A stretch of DNA of 64,000 nt from Sporomusaceae bacterium. GTDB taxonomy: Bacteria; Bacillota; Negativicutes; Sporomusales; UBA7701. A model generated the notes under the pieces. That model was given only the letters and a program-made list of their open reading frames with translations. It was not told the origin of the DNA and ran no database searches. The position numbers and the translations under genes were made by a program. Below are positions 31,752 through 39,987 of this stretch, one piece after another; positions within the stretch are counted from its first letter, which is position 1; every line of letters starts with the position of its first letter. The stretch lies in contig JAVKTQ010000002.1 in assembly GCA_031460455.1 (NCBI GenBank), positions 1-64,000 of the forward strand. The letters are read 5' to 3'.

Positions 31752-32891
31752 ATGCAAAAGATCGACGTGAGGGTTCTCGACAAAATTGTCAAGCAGACGA
31801 TCGCGGCCGTGGAGAAGGGCAAGTCGCAGATTTTCGATATTTATGAGGCGGCCCGCGCCGAGATGGAGAATGTTAAGAAGGATCTGGAGAGGATCAAGCA
31901 GGAAACAAACGAGATCATCATCCGCGTCGACGGGCTTGAGAAGAAGGAGCGGCGGACCCGCCTGCGCCTGGCCGAGGTGCACCGCAATTTCAAGGTCTTC
32001 AGCGAGGAGGATATGAAGCAGGCTTACCAGGACGCCGAGAACGTGCGCGTCGAACTGGAGGTGGCCCGCGAGCAGGAACGCAATCTCCGCCGCCAGCGGG
32101 ACGATATGGAGCTGCGCCTGCGCAACCTTAAGGATACGCTGCAGCGGGCCGAGGGCCTTGTGTCCCAGGTGGGCGCCGCGCTGGGCTTTCTGGGCGACCA
32201 TATGGAGACTGTGCTGACCCAGATCGATTCCCTGCAGCAGCGGCAGGCGTTCGCCGCCAAGATCATCAAGGCCCAGGAGGAGGAGCGGCGGCGGGTGGCG
32301 CGGGAGATCCACGACGGCCCGGCCCAGGCGATGGCCAATGTCGTCTTCCGGGCGGAGGTGTGCGAGCGGCTGCTCGAGAGCGACCTAGCCAGGGCCCGCG
32401 AGGAGCTCAAGGATCTGCAGGAGCAGATCCGCTTTGTGCTGAAGGAGACGCGCAAGATCATTTTCGGCCTGCGGCCGATGACGCTCGACGACCTGGGCCT
32501 GGTGCCCACGCTGCGGCGGGTGCTGGACACGATGCGGGAGCGGTCGGGGGTCTACCCGGAGATCAAGGTGACGGGCGAGGAGAAGCGGCTTGTTCCCCAT
32601 GTCGAGGTCGGCCTTTTCCGGACGGTGCAGGAGGCGTTGACGAATATCGAGAAGCATGCCAGGGCAACCGCCGTCCTGGTCAGGCTCGATTACCGCCCGA
32701 CGATGGTGACGGCGCTCGTCGAGGACGACGGGCTGGGCTTCGACCCCGACGCCGACCGGAGCGGGACGGAGAGCTTCGGCATCATGGGGATGCAGGAGCG
32801 CATCTCGCTGCTGGGCGGCGAGTTCGCGGTGAAGTCGCACAAGGGCAGAGGTACAAAGGTGCTGATAAAGGTGCCGCTGAAGGGAGAATAG
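31752..32891 (+). CDS. DegS-like cytoplasmic sensor histidine kinase inside the tad locus
   Basis: 379 residues with no membrane segment. A long coiled coil (about 10-165) matches the DegS sensor type. The HisKA_3 dimerisation motif is EEERRRVAREIHDGPAQAM, with phospho-acceptor His187 (REIHDGPAQ). The GHKL ATPase has TVQEALTNIEKHA, VEDDGLGFD, GIMGMQERISLLGG and GRGTKVLI. Acidic-DxGxGxD-type nucleotide motifs are intact. ATG 31752 is preferred, with AAAGGTGG upstream. B. subtilis DegS pairs with DegU; no NarL/DegU-type regulator is in this window. The nearest receiver domain is that of CpaE. Confidence 0.9.
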   Translation: MQKIDVRVLDKIVKQTIAAVEKGKSQIFDIYEAARAEMENVKKDLERIKQETNEIIIRVDGLEKKERRTRLRLAEVHRNFKVFSEEDMKQAYQDAENVRVELEVAREQERNLRRQRDDMELRLRNLKDTLQRAEGLVSQVGAALGFLGDHMETVLTQIDSLQQRQAFAAKIIKAQEEERRRVAREIHDGPAQAMANVVFRAEVCERLLESDLARAREELKDLQEQIRFVLKETRKIIFGLRPMTLDDLGLVPTLRRVLDTMRERSGVYPEIKVTGEEKRLVPHVEVGLFRTVQEALTNIEKHARATAVLVRLDYRPTMVTALVEDDGLGFDPDADRSGTESFGIMGMQERISLLGGEFAVKSHKGRGTKVLIKVPLKGE

Positions 32892-32995
32892 GACCAGCAA
32901 CCCTGTATTATATGGGACCAGGCGCCGCCGGGCCTGAGACCATCAGACCAGCAAAGATAAGACTTGCGGTCGATGGCAGGGCACGGGCGGGGTGG

Positions 32996-33001
32996 TACAA
33001 T
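32996..33001 (+). promoter_or_regulatory. Candidate -10 element of flp
   Basis: TACAAT followed by TAAA, 52 bases before the flp start, no good -35 at 17 bases. It matches the elements before cpaB and tadE. Confidence 0.35.
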
Positions 33002-33052
33002 TAAATCACAAACCGGTTACCAATTTAATTCAAATACAGGGAGGAAGAAAAA

Positions 33053-33256
33053 ATGCTGAGTCATGTCTGGAATTATCTGCGTGCCCGTATCGGCAACGAA
33101 AAAGGCCAAGGCCTCGTAGAGTACGGTCTCATCCTGGCCCTCGTGGGCGTAGTGGTCGCCGTCGCGCTGTCGTCCCTTGCGACCGATATCACGGGACTGT
33201 TCAACACCATCGGCCCGAAACTCAATCCCACACCGGCTGCTCCGCCCGCCGGCTGA
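33053..33256 (+). CDS. flp: Flp-type major pilin
   Basis: A 67-residue prepilin. A short leader ends EKG, and the predicted cleavage G18/Q19 gives a mature N-terminus QGLVEYGLILALVG, with Glu at +5 and Tyr at +6 as in Flp pilins. A single hydrophobic helix and a short Pro/Ala-rich tail follow. AGGGAGGAAG precedes ATG. It is separated from the rest of the locus by a terminator, as expected for a highly expressed structural subunit. No prepilin peptidase (TadV/CpaA) is encoded in the window. Confidence 0.93.
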   Translation: MLSHVWNYLRARIGNEKGQGLVEYGLILALVGVVVAVALSSLATDITGLFNTIGPKLNPTPAAPPAG

Positions 33257-33270
33257 TGCGCAACACCGCC

Positions 33271-33305
33271 AACCCCTCCGGTTTAACCGGAGGGGTTTCC
33301 TTTTG
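33271..33305 (+). terminator. Rho-independent terminator after flp
   Basis: AACCCCTCCGG-TTTAA-CCGGAGGGGTTT then CCTTTTG. Confidence 0.85.
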
Positions 33306-33405
33306 CCGGTGCAGTTAAATGGGACTTATCGCCCAGACGCCTGGTGGGACCTGCCGCTCACGATAATAAGACCGGGGCACGATGCGGCGGCGCGGGCGGC
33401 GATGA

Positions 33406-33411
33406 TACAAT
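33406..33411 (+). promoter_or_regulatory. Candidate extended -10 element of tadE
   Basis: TGATACAAT matches an extended -10 (TGn TACAAT), 42 bases before the tadE GTG. Confidence 0.4.
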
Positions 33412-33452
33412 GAAGGAAAGTATGCGTCACGCTGGACGGGAGGGGGAAGACT

Positions 33453-33881
33453 GTGCGAACAATTTATCGGTATGTCCGCAACAGGCGGGGCCAGGCGATC
33501 GTGGAATTCGCACTGGTTCTGCCGGTCTTTCTGCTGCTGCTGGTGGGGATGATGGAGTTCGGCCTGGTGCTACACGACTATGTGACGGTCGCCGAGGCGG
33601 CCAGGGTCGGGGCCAGGGCCGCCTCGGTGCACAAGGATAACGCCACAATTACCGCCGCCACAAAAAACGCCGCGCCGGGGCTTTCCGCCGACCAGTTGAC
33701 GGTGACGATAACCCCCGATGTGTTGACGGCGCGAACGACCGATACGGCGGTGACGGTGACGGTGGTTTATCCGGTGCCGACATATGTGCCGAGCATCACC
33801 AACCCCTGGTCGGGGGAGGAGTACGCTATCCTGCCGGCGACGGTCAATGTGACCGGCAGGGCGGTAATGCGCATGGAGTGA
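33453..33881 (+). CDS. tadE: TadE-like minor pilin
   Basis: A 142-residue pseudopilin. A basic leader ends RRG, the predicted cleavage G13/Q14 gives QAIVEFALVLPVFLLLLVGM, with Glu at +5. It is followed by a Val/Thr-rich beta domain and a C-terminal NVTGRAVMRME. TadE and TadF are minor pilins processed by the same peptidase as Flp. Start is GTG 33453 with GGGAGGGGGAAGACT upstream. A separate tadF is absent; the next gene may fill that place. Confidence 0.85.
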   Translation: MRTIYRYVRNRRGQAIVEFALVLPVFLLLLVGMMEFGLVLHDYVTVAEAARVGARAASVHKDNATITAATKNAAPGLSADQLTVTITPDVLTARTTDTAVTVTVVYPVPTYVPSITNPWSGEEYAILPATVNVTGRAVMRME

Positions 33882-33894
33882 GGAGGGCCGGCTT

Positions 33895-34965
33895 ATGTTG
33901 AGACGGCTCGTGAACAACGAGAGAGGCGGCGTCATCGTGCTGTTTGCGCTGGCGCTGACCGTATTTTCCGGGCTGGCCGGCCTGGTGGTGGACGTCGGCT
34001 ATCTGTATCTGCAGCACGCCCGGCTGCAGAACGGCGTGGACGCGGCCTGCCTGGCCGGGGCGGCGTACCTGCCCAGCGCCGCCAGCGCCAGTGATGTGGC
34101 GGGCGATTATGCGGAGGAAAACGGGCTGGCGCGCGCCAAGCTGACGAGCGCTTTCGCCAACGGCAACCGGCGGCTCGAGCTGACGTATACCGAGAGTTTC
34201 GAGACGTTCTTCCTGCGAGTCCTGGGCATCGACAGCGCCAGCATCAGGGTGGCGGCGGCCGCGGAACTGGTGGTGGGCGGCCCGTTCGGGTTCACGATTT
34301 TTTCGGGCAGCGATACCGATATCCTGCCCCTTAACGGCAGCAGCCTGTATGTCGACGGGTCGGTGCACTCAGACCAGCGGCTGAGGATCAACGGCAGCGG
34401 GATCACGGTCACCGGCAATATCGAGGCTGCCGGGCGGGACGGCATGGACGGCGACATTCAAATCAACGGTACCAATATCAATATCCTCGGGACGCGCAGC
34501 GAAAACGCGGCACGTATCCCGATGCCCGACTACAGCGCGCAGATCCAGGCGATCGCCGCGCAGCGGTACGCCACGAGCCAGTCTTTCAACGGCGGCGATA
34601 TCAATATCGACGGCTCGATATACGTCAACGGTGAAGTCTCTTTTAACGGCAACAACATCAGTGGCAGCGGCTCGGTGCTGGCGACCGGCGATATCCACAA
34701 CAACGGCAACAATATCACCCAGACGGGTGATGGCGATATGTTTCTCTATTCCCAGAACGGGGATATCCATATCAACGGCAACGACATCGCCATCGACGCC
34801 ACCCTGTACGCGCCTAACGGCAATATCATCATCAACGGCAACAATATTACGATCAACGGCCGGGTCGTCGGCAACACGGTGACGATCAACGGCACAGGCA
34901 TCAGGGTGAGCGGCGAGAGCAACCCGGTGACGGTGCTGCCAGGCACCCCCAGGCTGGTGGAGTAG
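33895..34965 (+). CDS. TadG-like protein with ING-repeat beta-solenoid C-terminus
   Basis: 356 residues. The N-terminus (1-60) has the Tad/TadG pattern NNERGGVIVLFALALTVFSG with one hydrophobic helix and the following ARLQNGVDAACLAGA found in TadE/TadG proteins. From about residue 140 the protein is dominated by short repeats around I-N-G or I-N-G-N (INGSGITV, INGTNINI, FNGGDINI, FNGNNISG, NNGNNITQ, INGNDIAI, INGNNITI, INGTGIRV), at least eight in number. Such regular Asn/Gly/Ile periodicity predicts a parallel beta-helix. Probably a surface or periplasmic component at the pilus base or tip. Function of the repeat region unknown. Confidence 0.8.
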   Translation: MLRRLVNNERGGVIVLFALALTVFSGLAGLVVDVGYLYLQHARLQNGVDAACLAGAAYLPSAASASDVAGDYAEENGLARAKLTSAFANGNRRLELTYTESFETFFLRVLGIDSASIRVAAAAELVVGGPFGFTIFSGSDTDILPLNGSSLYVDGSVHSDQRLRINGSGITVTGNIEAAGRDGMDGDIQINGTNINILGTRSENAARIPMPDYSAQIQAIAAQRYATSQSFNGGDINIDGSIYVNGEVSFNGNNISGSGSVLATGDIHNNGNNITQTGDGDMFLYSQNGDIHINGNDIAIDATLYAPNGNIIINGNNITINGRVVGNTVTINGTGIRVSGESNPVTVLPGTPRLVE

Positions 34966-34976
34966 GAGGACAGGAA

Positions 34977-36353
34977 ATGTCGCTGTTAAAGCGTCTTGAG
35001 GCTACGAGAGGGAGCGAGCCGGCCCTGGGGGCCAAGGATAGGGGCAAGGGGACCTCGGCGCAGTCGGACCCTTTTCAGAATCTGAAGATGCGTATCCACA
35101 AGCGGATCGTGGACGAGCTGAGCGCCGAGGAAAGCAAAATCCTCACAGATAAGGATGTCGACCGTCGGGTGCTGGAGGAGGTCGTCGCCAAGCTGGCCAA
35201 CAGCCAGATGGACGGGGAACCGGTGCCTGTGCCGCGCGGCGAGCGGACCCGGATCATCAACGAGGTGGTGGACGAGGTTCTGGGCTACGGGCCGATCGAC
35301 CCGCTGCTGCAGGACGAGACGATCTCGGAGGTGATGGTGAATGGTCCGGCCCAGGTTTATGTCGAACGTAAGGGCAAGCTCGTCCTCACCGATGTGCGGT
35401 TCCGCGACGACGCCCATGTGATGCACGTTATCGAGAAGATCGTCGCCCCGCTGGGCCGGCGCATCGACGAGAGCTCGCCGCTGGTCGACGCCAGGCTGCC
35501 GGACGGCTCGCGCGTCAATGCCATCATCCCGCCGCTGGCTCTCAAGGGCCCGTGCCTGACTATCCGCAAATTTTCCAAGGAACCGCTGACGGTCAACGAC
35601 CTCGTTTCTTTCGGGACGCTTACCGGCGATATGGCCGAATTTCTGCGGGCCTGCGTCGAGGGTAAGCTGAATGTCGTCGTTTCGGGGGGCACCGGCTCGG
35701 GAAAGACGACAACACTCAACGTCCTGTCATCGTTCATCCCCGACGACGAACGCATCGTCACGGTGGAGGACGCAGCCGAGCTGCAGTTGCACCAGGAGCA
35801 TATCGTCACACTGGAGACGAGGCCGCCCAACATCGAGGGCAAAGGGGCGATCACGATGCGCGACCTTGTGCGCAATTCGCTGAGGATGCGGCCCGACCGC
35901 ATCGTCGTCGGCGAGGTGCGCGGCGGCGAAGCGCTCGATATGCTGCAGGCGATGAATACCGGCCATGACGGTTCGCTGACCACCGGCCACGCCAACAGCC
36001 CCCGCGATATGCTCAGCCGCCTGGAGACGATGGTGCTGATGGCGGGGATGGATTTACCGGTAAGGGCCATCCGCGAACAGATCGCCTCGGCGGTCGACCT
36101 GGTCGTGCAGCAGGCGCGGCTCAGGGACGGCAGCCGCAAGATAACCCACCTCACCGAGGTGCAGGGCATGGAAGGCGATGTCATAACTTTGCAGGATATT
36201 TTCGTTTTCGAACAGACCGGCAGAGATGAGGCGGGGCGCATAACGGGCAGCCTCAAACCGACCGGCATCAGGCCGAAGTTCCTCGATAAGCTGGCGGCCA
36301 ACGGCATAAACATTGCCAACGGGGTGTTTTGGGCGAAGGAAGACAGGCGGTGA
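34977..36353 (+). CDS. cpaF: Tad pilus assembly ATPase CpaF/TadA
   Basis: A 458-residue secretion ATPase of the VirB11/GspE family. Walker A GGTGSGKTT lies at about residues 236-244; MRPDRIVVGEVRGGEALDMLQAMNTGH carries the Asp/His-box region (split: MRPDRIVVGEVRGGEA and MLQAMNTGHDGS). The N-terminal all-helical domain (about 30-115) is typical of TadA. It powers Flp pilus polymerisation in the cytoplasm through TadB and TadC. ATG has AGGAGGACAGGAA upstream. tadC follows after 7 bases. Confidence 0.94.
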   Translation: MSLLKRLEATRGSEPALGAKDRGKGTSAQSDPFQNLKMRIHKRIVDELSAEESKILTDKDVDRRVLEEVVAKLANSQMDGEPVPVPRGERTRIINEVVDEVLGYGPIDPLLQDETISEVMVNGPAQVYVERKGKLVLTDVRFRDDAHVMHVIEKIVAPLGRRIDESSPLVDARLPDGSRVNAIIPPLALKGPCLTIRKFSKEPLTVNDLVSFGTLTGDMAEFLRACVEGKLNVVVSGGTGSGKTTTLNVLSSFIPDDERIVTVEDAAELQLHQEHIVTLETRPPNIEGKGAITMRDLVRNSLRMRPDRIVVGEVRGGEALDMLQAMNTGHDGSLTTGHANSPRDMLSRLETMVLMAGMDLPVRAIREQIASAVDLVVQQARLRDGSRKITHLTEVQGMEGDVITLQDIFVFEQTGRDEAGRITGSLKPTGIRPKFLDKLAANGINIANGVFWAKEDRR

Positions 36354-36360
36354 GAGCGGT

Positions 36361-37287
36361 ATGGTGCTGTTGATAACAGGCGCGGTGGCGTTGACGGTGT
36401 TTTTGGTCGCTTTTTTGCTGGCTTCGTTGTGCCTGCCTGTCCAGGGGCAGGCAACGATGCGGCTTAAGGCTCTCGACGGCCTGATGGCCGGCCAGGAAAC
36501 CGGCGATGAAGAGCTGGACAAACCTTTCGCCCAACGGGTGCTGGCGCCGTTGACAGGCAGCCTGGCGGGCATCCTTGTGCGGTTTACGCCGGCGGCGGTG
36601 CGCCGCATGGTAGGCGAGAAGCTGGCTGCCGCCGGCGGGTTCGGCGGGCTGGGGACGGACGGTTTTCTGCTGCTGTGCGGGGTGCTGTCGCTGTCTTTTG
36701 GGGCGGCGGGTGGCTTTATCGCTCTCGTGCGCGGGGCCGCGGCCGTCAAGCTGCTCGGGTTGGTCGTGCTGGGGGCCGCTATTGGCATCGGTCTGCCGCT
36801 GCTGCTGCTGGGACGCCGGATCGCCGCCCGTAAGGCGAGCATCCAGAAGGCGCTGCCCGATGTTCTCGATCTCCTGACGGTCAGCATCGAGGCAGGGCTG
36901 GGCTTTGACGGGGCACTGGCCAAACTGGCGGATAAGATGAAGGGTCCGCTGGTGGACGAGTTCGGCCGCGCGCTGCAGGAAATGCGCATCGGCGTGCCGC
37001 GGCGGGAAGCTCTTCATGCCATGGGCCTGCGCTGCGGTGTGGGCGATTTGTCGCTATTTATTTCGGCGCTTGTCCAGGCCGACCAGTTGGGGGTCAGTAT
37101 CGGCAACGTGCTGAGGGTGCAGTCGGCGGCGATGCGGGATAAGCGTCGCCAGCGCGCCCAGGAGAAAGCAATGAAGGCGCCGGTGAAGATGCTGATTCCG
37201 CTTGTGGCGTTTATTTTTCCGGCGATATTTGTGGTGCTGGTCGGCCCGGCGGCCATCAGGGTCGTCGCGATGCTGGCGAACAGATGA
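36361..37287 (+). CDS. tadC: Tad inner-membrane platform protein TadC
   Basis: A 308-residue GspF-like protein. Helices lie at about residues 3-24, 95-118, 122-142 and 279-301. The T2SSF motif reads ALPDVLDLLTVSIEAGLGFDGAL, and LSLFISALVQADQLGVSIGNVL is the second conserved block. It pairs with TadB, which lies five genes upstream in a different transcription unit. ATG 36361 is chosen although its ribosome-binding site (GCGGTGAGAG) is weak, suggesting coupling to cpaF. Confidence 0.9.
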   Translation: MVLLITGAVALTVFLVAFLLASLCLPVQGQATMRLKALDGLMAGQETGDEELDKPFAQRVLAPLTGSLAGILVRFTPAAVRRMVGEKLAAAGGFGGLGTDGFLLLCGVLSLSFGAAGGFIALVRGAAAVKLLGLVVLGAAIGIGLPLLLLGRRIAARKASIQKALPDVLDLLTVSIEAGLGFDGALAKLADKMKGPLVDEFGRALQEMRIGVPRREALHAMGLRCGVGDLSLFISALVQADQLGVSIGNVLRVQSAAMRDKRRQRAQEKAMKAPVKMLIPLVAFIFPAIFVVLVGPAAIRVVAMLANR

Positions 37288-37325
37288 AGATACGGACCGC
37301 GATAATAAAGCAAAGGTAGGTTGGT

Positions 37326-37664
37326 ATGGAGATCGTCAATATTACGACCGGCATGACGCTGGCCAGGGATGCGCGGCTGGCGGACGGCTTTTTCTCCCGC
37401 CTTAAGGGCCTGCTGGGGACGAAAAGTCTGCTGATGGGTGAGGGGCTGGTCATCAGGCCGTGCAACAGCATCCACACCTTCGGCATGAGCTACTCCATCG
37501 ATGTGGTATTTGCAGCGGACGGCGACTTGGTAAAGCATACGGTCAGCTGCCTCGAGCCCGGGCGGATGCTCGCCTGCCGCGGCAGCCGCTATGTGGTGGA
37601 ACTGCCGTCGGGGACGCTGCTACGCACGGGAACAAAACCCGGCGACCAACTGCGGATCGGATAA
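37326..37664 (+). CDS. DUF192 family protein
   Basis: A 112-residue protein of the DUF192 family. Motifs: ARDARLADGFFSRLKGLLG, a conserved segment around IRPCNSIHTFGM, and the IDVVFAADG strand. The family forms a small beta-barrel of unknown function and is often secreted, but this copy has no signal peptide. Close spacing after tadC suggests cotranscription; DUF192 genes are frequent neighbours of tad loci. AAAGGTAGGTTGGT precedes ATG. Confidence 0.85.
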   Translation: MEIVNITTGMTLARDARLADGFFSRLKGLLGTKSLLMGEGLVIRPCNSIHTFGMSYSIDVVFAADGDLVKHTVSCLEPGRMLACRGSRYVVELPSGTLLRTGTKPGDQLRIG

Positions 37665-37680
37665 CAACGAAGATATAGGC

Positions 37681-37705
37681 ACCCCTGCCGGGAGGCAGGG
37701 GTTTT
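37681..37705 (+). terminator. Rho-independent terminator ending the tad locus
   Basis: CCCCTGCC-GGGA-GGCAGGGG followed by TTTT. Confidence 0.8.
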
Positions 37706-37754
37706 GTGCGTATGGGGCGCCGGTTCGGCAATCTGCGCAGGGTATCTATTTTAT

Positions 37755-37783
37755 TTGTGTAGCTTTATCCACTATGATACAAT
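37755..37783 (+). promoter_or_regulatory. Promoter of the decarboxylase-tmk operon
   Basis: TTGTGT (37755-37760), 17-base spacer, TACAAT (37778-37783), with an extended TGA before the -10. Confidence 0.65.
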
Positions 37784-37876
37784 TAATAATGATTTCTATC
37801 GTTAGTGATTACACTAAGGACAGCCGTCCTTTGAGTACGGGTTTTTTCCGTTCCCCATTCCGGGAGGTGAAAACTG

Positions 37877-39352
37877 TTGCCGGGCTATTCGCAAGAAGAA
37901 ACGCCTCTGCTCGCGGCAATGAAACGCTATGTAGACGACGGGGTTATCCCTTTTCATACACCGGGTCATAAATTCGGCAAGGGGATGCATCCCCGCCTTG
38001 AGAGTATCATCGGCCGGGCCTCGCTGGAGCTTGATCTGGCGCTGCTCCCCGAACTGGATGACCTGCACGAGCCTCACGGCTGCATCAAGGCGGCCCAGGA
38101 TCTGGCGGCCGAGCTTTACGGGGCCGACCACAGCTTTTTTACCGTCAACGGCACGACCGGCGGTATTTACGCGATGATCCTGACGGTCGCCGGACCGGGC
38201 GATAAGATTATCGTGCCCCGCAACGCCCACCGGTCGATAATCGGCGGGGTTATTCTCAACGGGGCGGTACCTGTTTTTATGACCCCGGAGGTGGACAAGC
38301 ATCTCGGCCTCGCCCACGGGGTGACGCCCGAGACGGTGGAGGAGGCTGTCCATAGGCATCCCGACGCCAAAGGGGTGTTGATTATCAATCCCACGTATTA
38401 CGGTGTGGCCACCGATCTGCGCCGGATTGTCGAGATTGTCCACGATCACAATATGCCGGTGGTAGTGGATGAGGCGCATGGCCCGCATCTGCGCTTTTCC
38501 TCCCGCCTGCCGCTGCAGGCTTTGGACGCGGGGGCGGATATCTGCGCCCAGAGCACCCATAAGATCATCGGCGCGCTGACCCAGTGCTCGATGGTTCACT
38601 GCCGCGAGGGACGCGTGAGTGTGCCCCGCCTGAAGGCGATGTTGCAGCTCGTGCAGTCGACCAGCCCTAATTATCTGCTGATGGCTTCGCTGGACGTGGC
38701 CCGTATGCAGATGGCCACCGAGGGCCGCGAACTGGTGGCGCGGTCGTTGGAGCTGGCCGCGTGGGCGCGGGCGGAGATCAACGATATTCCCGGGCTGTAT
38801 TGTTTCGGCGCCGACAAGATCGGCACGCCCGGCGTATACGGCCTCGACCCCACCAAGGTGACAGTGACGGTCAAGGGGCTGGGCCTCAAAGGGGCGGAAG
38901 CCGAGCGCATCCTGCGCCACGAGTATAAGGTGCAGGTGGAATTGTCCGATATGTATAACGTCCTGTTCCTGATAACGCTGGGCGACGGCGAGGCCGAGGT
39001 CCGGGCGATGGTGGAGGCGCTGCGCGCCCTGGCGGCCAATCACGCCGGCCAGCGCGATTTTTCCGCGGTCGAGGATGCCTACAACAGCCTCGATTATCCG
39101 TCGATTCCCGAACAGGTGCTGTCGCCCCGCCAGGCGCTTTTCGGCCACACCAAGACTATCCCCTTCAAACAGGCGGCCGGCCGGGTGTGCGCCGAGATCA
39201 TCACTTTTTACCCTCCCGGCATCCCGTTGCTCTGCCCCGGCGAGCGTATTTCTGCTGAGGTCATCGATTACTGTCAGCGGCTGCAAAAAGCCGGCCTGCA
39301 TATTTCCGGGCCGGAGGACTATATGTTAAAAACGGTCAAAGTGGTGGAATAA
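37877..39352 (+). CDS. Fold-I Orn/Lys/Arg decarboxylase family protein (YaaO-like)
   Basis: A 491-residue PLP enzyme of the major Orn/Lys/Arg decarboxylase family, short form as in B. subtilis SpeA and YaaO. Seen: IPFHTPGHKFGKG near the N-terminus, FFTVNGTTGGIYAMI, VDEAHGPHLRF, and the PLP lysine in QSTHKIIGALTQCSM. The C-terminal domain contains YPPGIPLLCPGERIS. Specificity (Lys, Arg or Orn) cannot be decided from sequence. Start is TTG 37877, supported by GGGAGGTGAAAAC. yaaO precedes tmk in Bacillus as here, so orthology by position is likely. Confidence 0.9.
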   Translation: MPGYSQEETPLLAAMKRYVDDGVIPFHTPGHKFGKGMHPRLESIIGRASLELDLALLPELDDLHEPHGCIKAAQDLAAELYGADHSFFTVNGTTGGIYAMILTVAGPGDKIIVPRNAHRSIIGGVILNGAVPVFMTPEVDKHLGLAHGVTPETVEEAVHRHPDAKGVLIINPTYYGVATDLRRIVEIVHDHNMPVVVDEAHGPHLRFSSRLPLQALDAGADICAQSTHKIIGALTQCSMVHCREGRVSVPRLKAMLQLVQSTSPNYLLMASLDVARMQMATEGRELVARSLELAAWARAEINDIPGLYCFGADKIGTPGVYGLDPTKVTVTVKGLGLKGAEAERILRHEYKVQVELSDMYNVLFLITLGDGEAEVRAMVEALRALAANHAGQRDFSAVEDAYNSLDYPSIPEQVLSPRQALFGHTKTIPFKQAAGRVCAEIITFYPPGIPLLCPGERISAEVIDYCQRLQKAGLHISGPEDYMLKTVKVVE

Positions 39353-39987
39353 TGGTAGGGATACTGATCACTTTCGAGGGGCCCGACGGCGGGGGCAAGA
39401 CGACCCAGATGGGCCTCCTGGCGGAGCATCTCCGCCGGCAGGGCCATACCGTCGTCTGCACACGGGAACCGGGGGGCACGGCGCTGGGGGATAAGATCCG
39501 CGCTTTGCTGCTTGACCCGTCCAACGCCGCAATGGCCCCCAGCACCGAGGCGCTGCTGTATATGGCCGACAGGGCCCAGCACGTGGCCGAGGTGATCGCA
39601 CCGGCGCTGGCCCGCGGAGAAGTGGTTCTTTCCGACCGTTATACCGATTCGACACTTGTTTATCAGGGAGCGGCCCGTCGTCTGGCGCGGGAGGAACTGG
39701 CCGCCATCAATCTTTTTGCAACCGGCGGGGTGGTCCCCGACCTGACAATTTTGCTGGACGGCGATGCCGCCACCCTTGGCGAGCGTCTGGCCGACCGCGG
39801 CGGGGCCGATCGCATCGAGGGAGAGGCGGCCGGATTCCACGCTTTGGTGCGCCAGGGGTTCAAGGAACTGACTGCAGCCGAGCCCGCACGGGTAAAGGCT
39901 GTGGCTGCCGACCGCGGCGTGGAGGAGGTCCACCTTATGGTGGTGGAGGTCGTGGAGGAGTTTTTGCGCAGGAGGGCTTATGGTTAA
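39352..39987 (+). CDS. tmk: Thymidylate kinase
   Basis: A 211-residue kinase phosphorylating dTMP to dTDP. P-loop FEGPDGGGKTTQ at residues 7-18, TREPGGTALGDKIR, the DR motif in LSDRYTDSTLVYQG, and the LID region around DRGGADRIE. Its ATG overlaps the decarboxylase stop codon (TAATG), and its end overlaps yaaR by 8 bases, giving a tightly coupled operon. Confidence 0.95.
   Translation: MVGILITFEGPDGGGKTTQMGLLAEHLRRQGHTVVCTREPGGTALGDKIRALLLDPSNAAMAPSTEALLYMADRAQHVAEVIAPALARGEVVLSDRYTDSTLVYQGAARRLAREELAAINLFATGGVVPDLTILLDGDAATLGERLADRGGADRIEGEAAGFHALVRQGFKELTAAEPARVKAVAADRGVEEVHLMVVEVVEEFLRRRAYG

Noticed and set aside
34381-34920. Short repeated DNA units suggestive of a CRISPR or tandem repeat
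   Set aside because: The ATCAACGGC-like units are in frame and encode the ING repeats of the TadG-like protein; spacing is irregular and there are no unique spacers.
37814-39301. Minus-strand open frame of 495 codons
   Set aside because: Antisense shadow of the YaaO-like decarboxylase, which has clear catalytic motifs on the plus strand.
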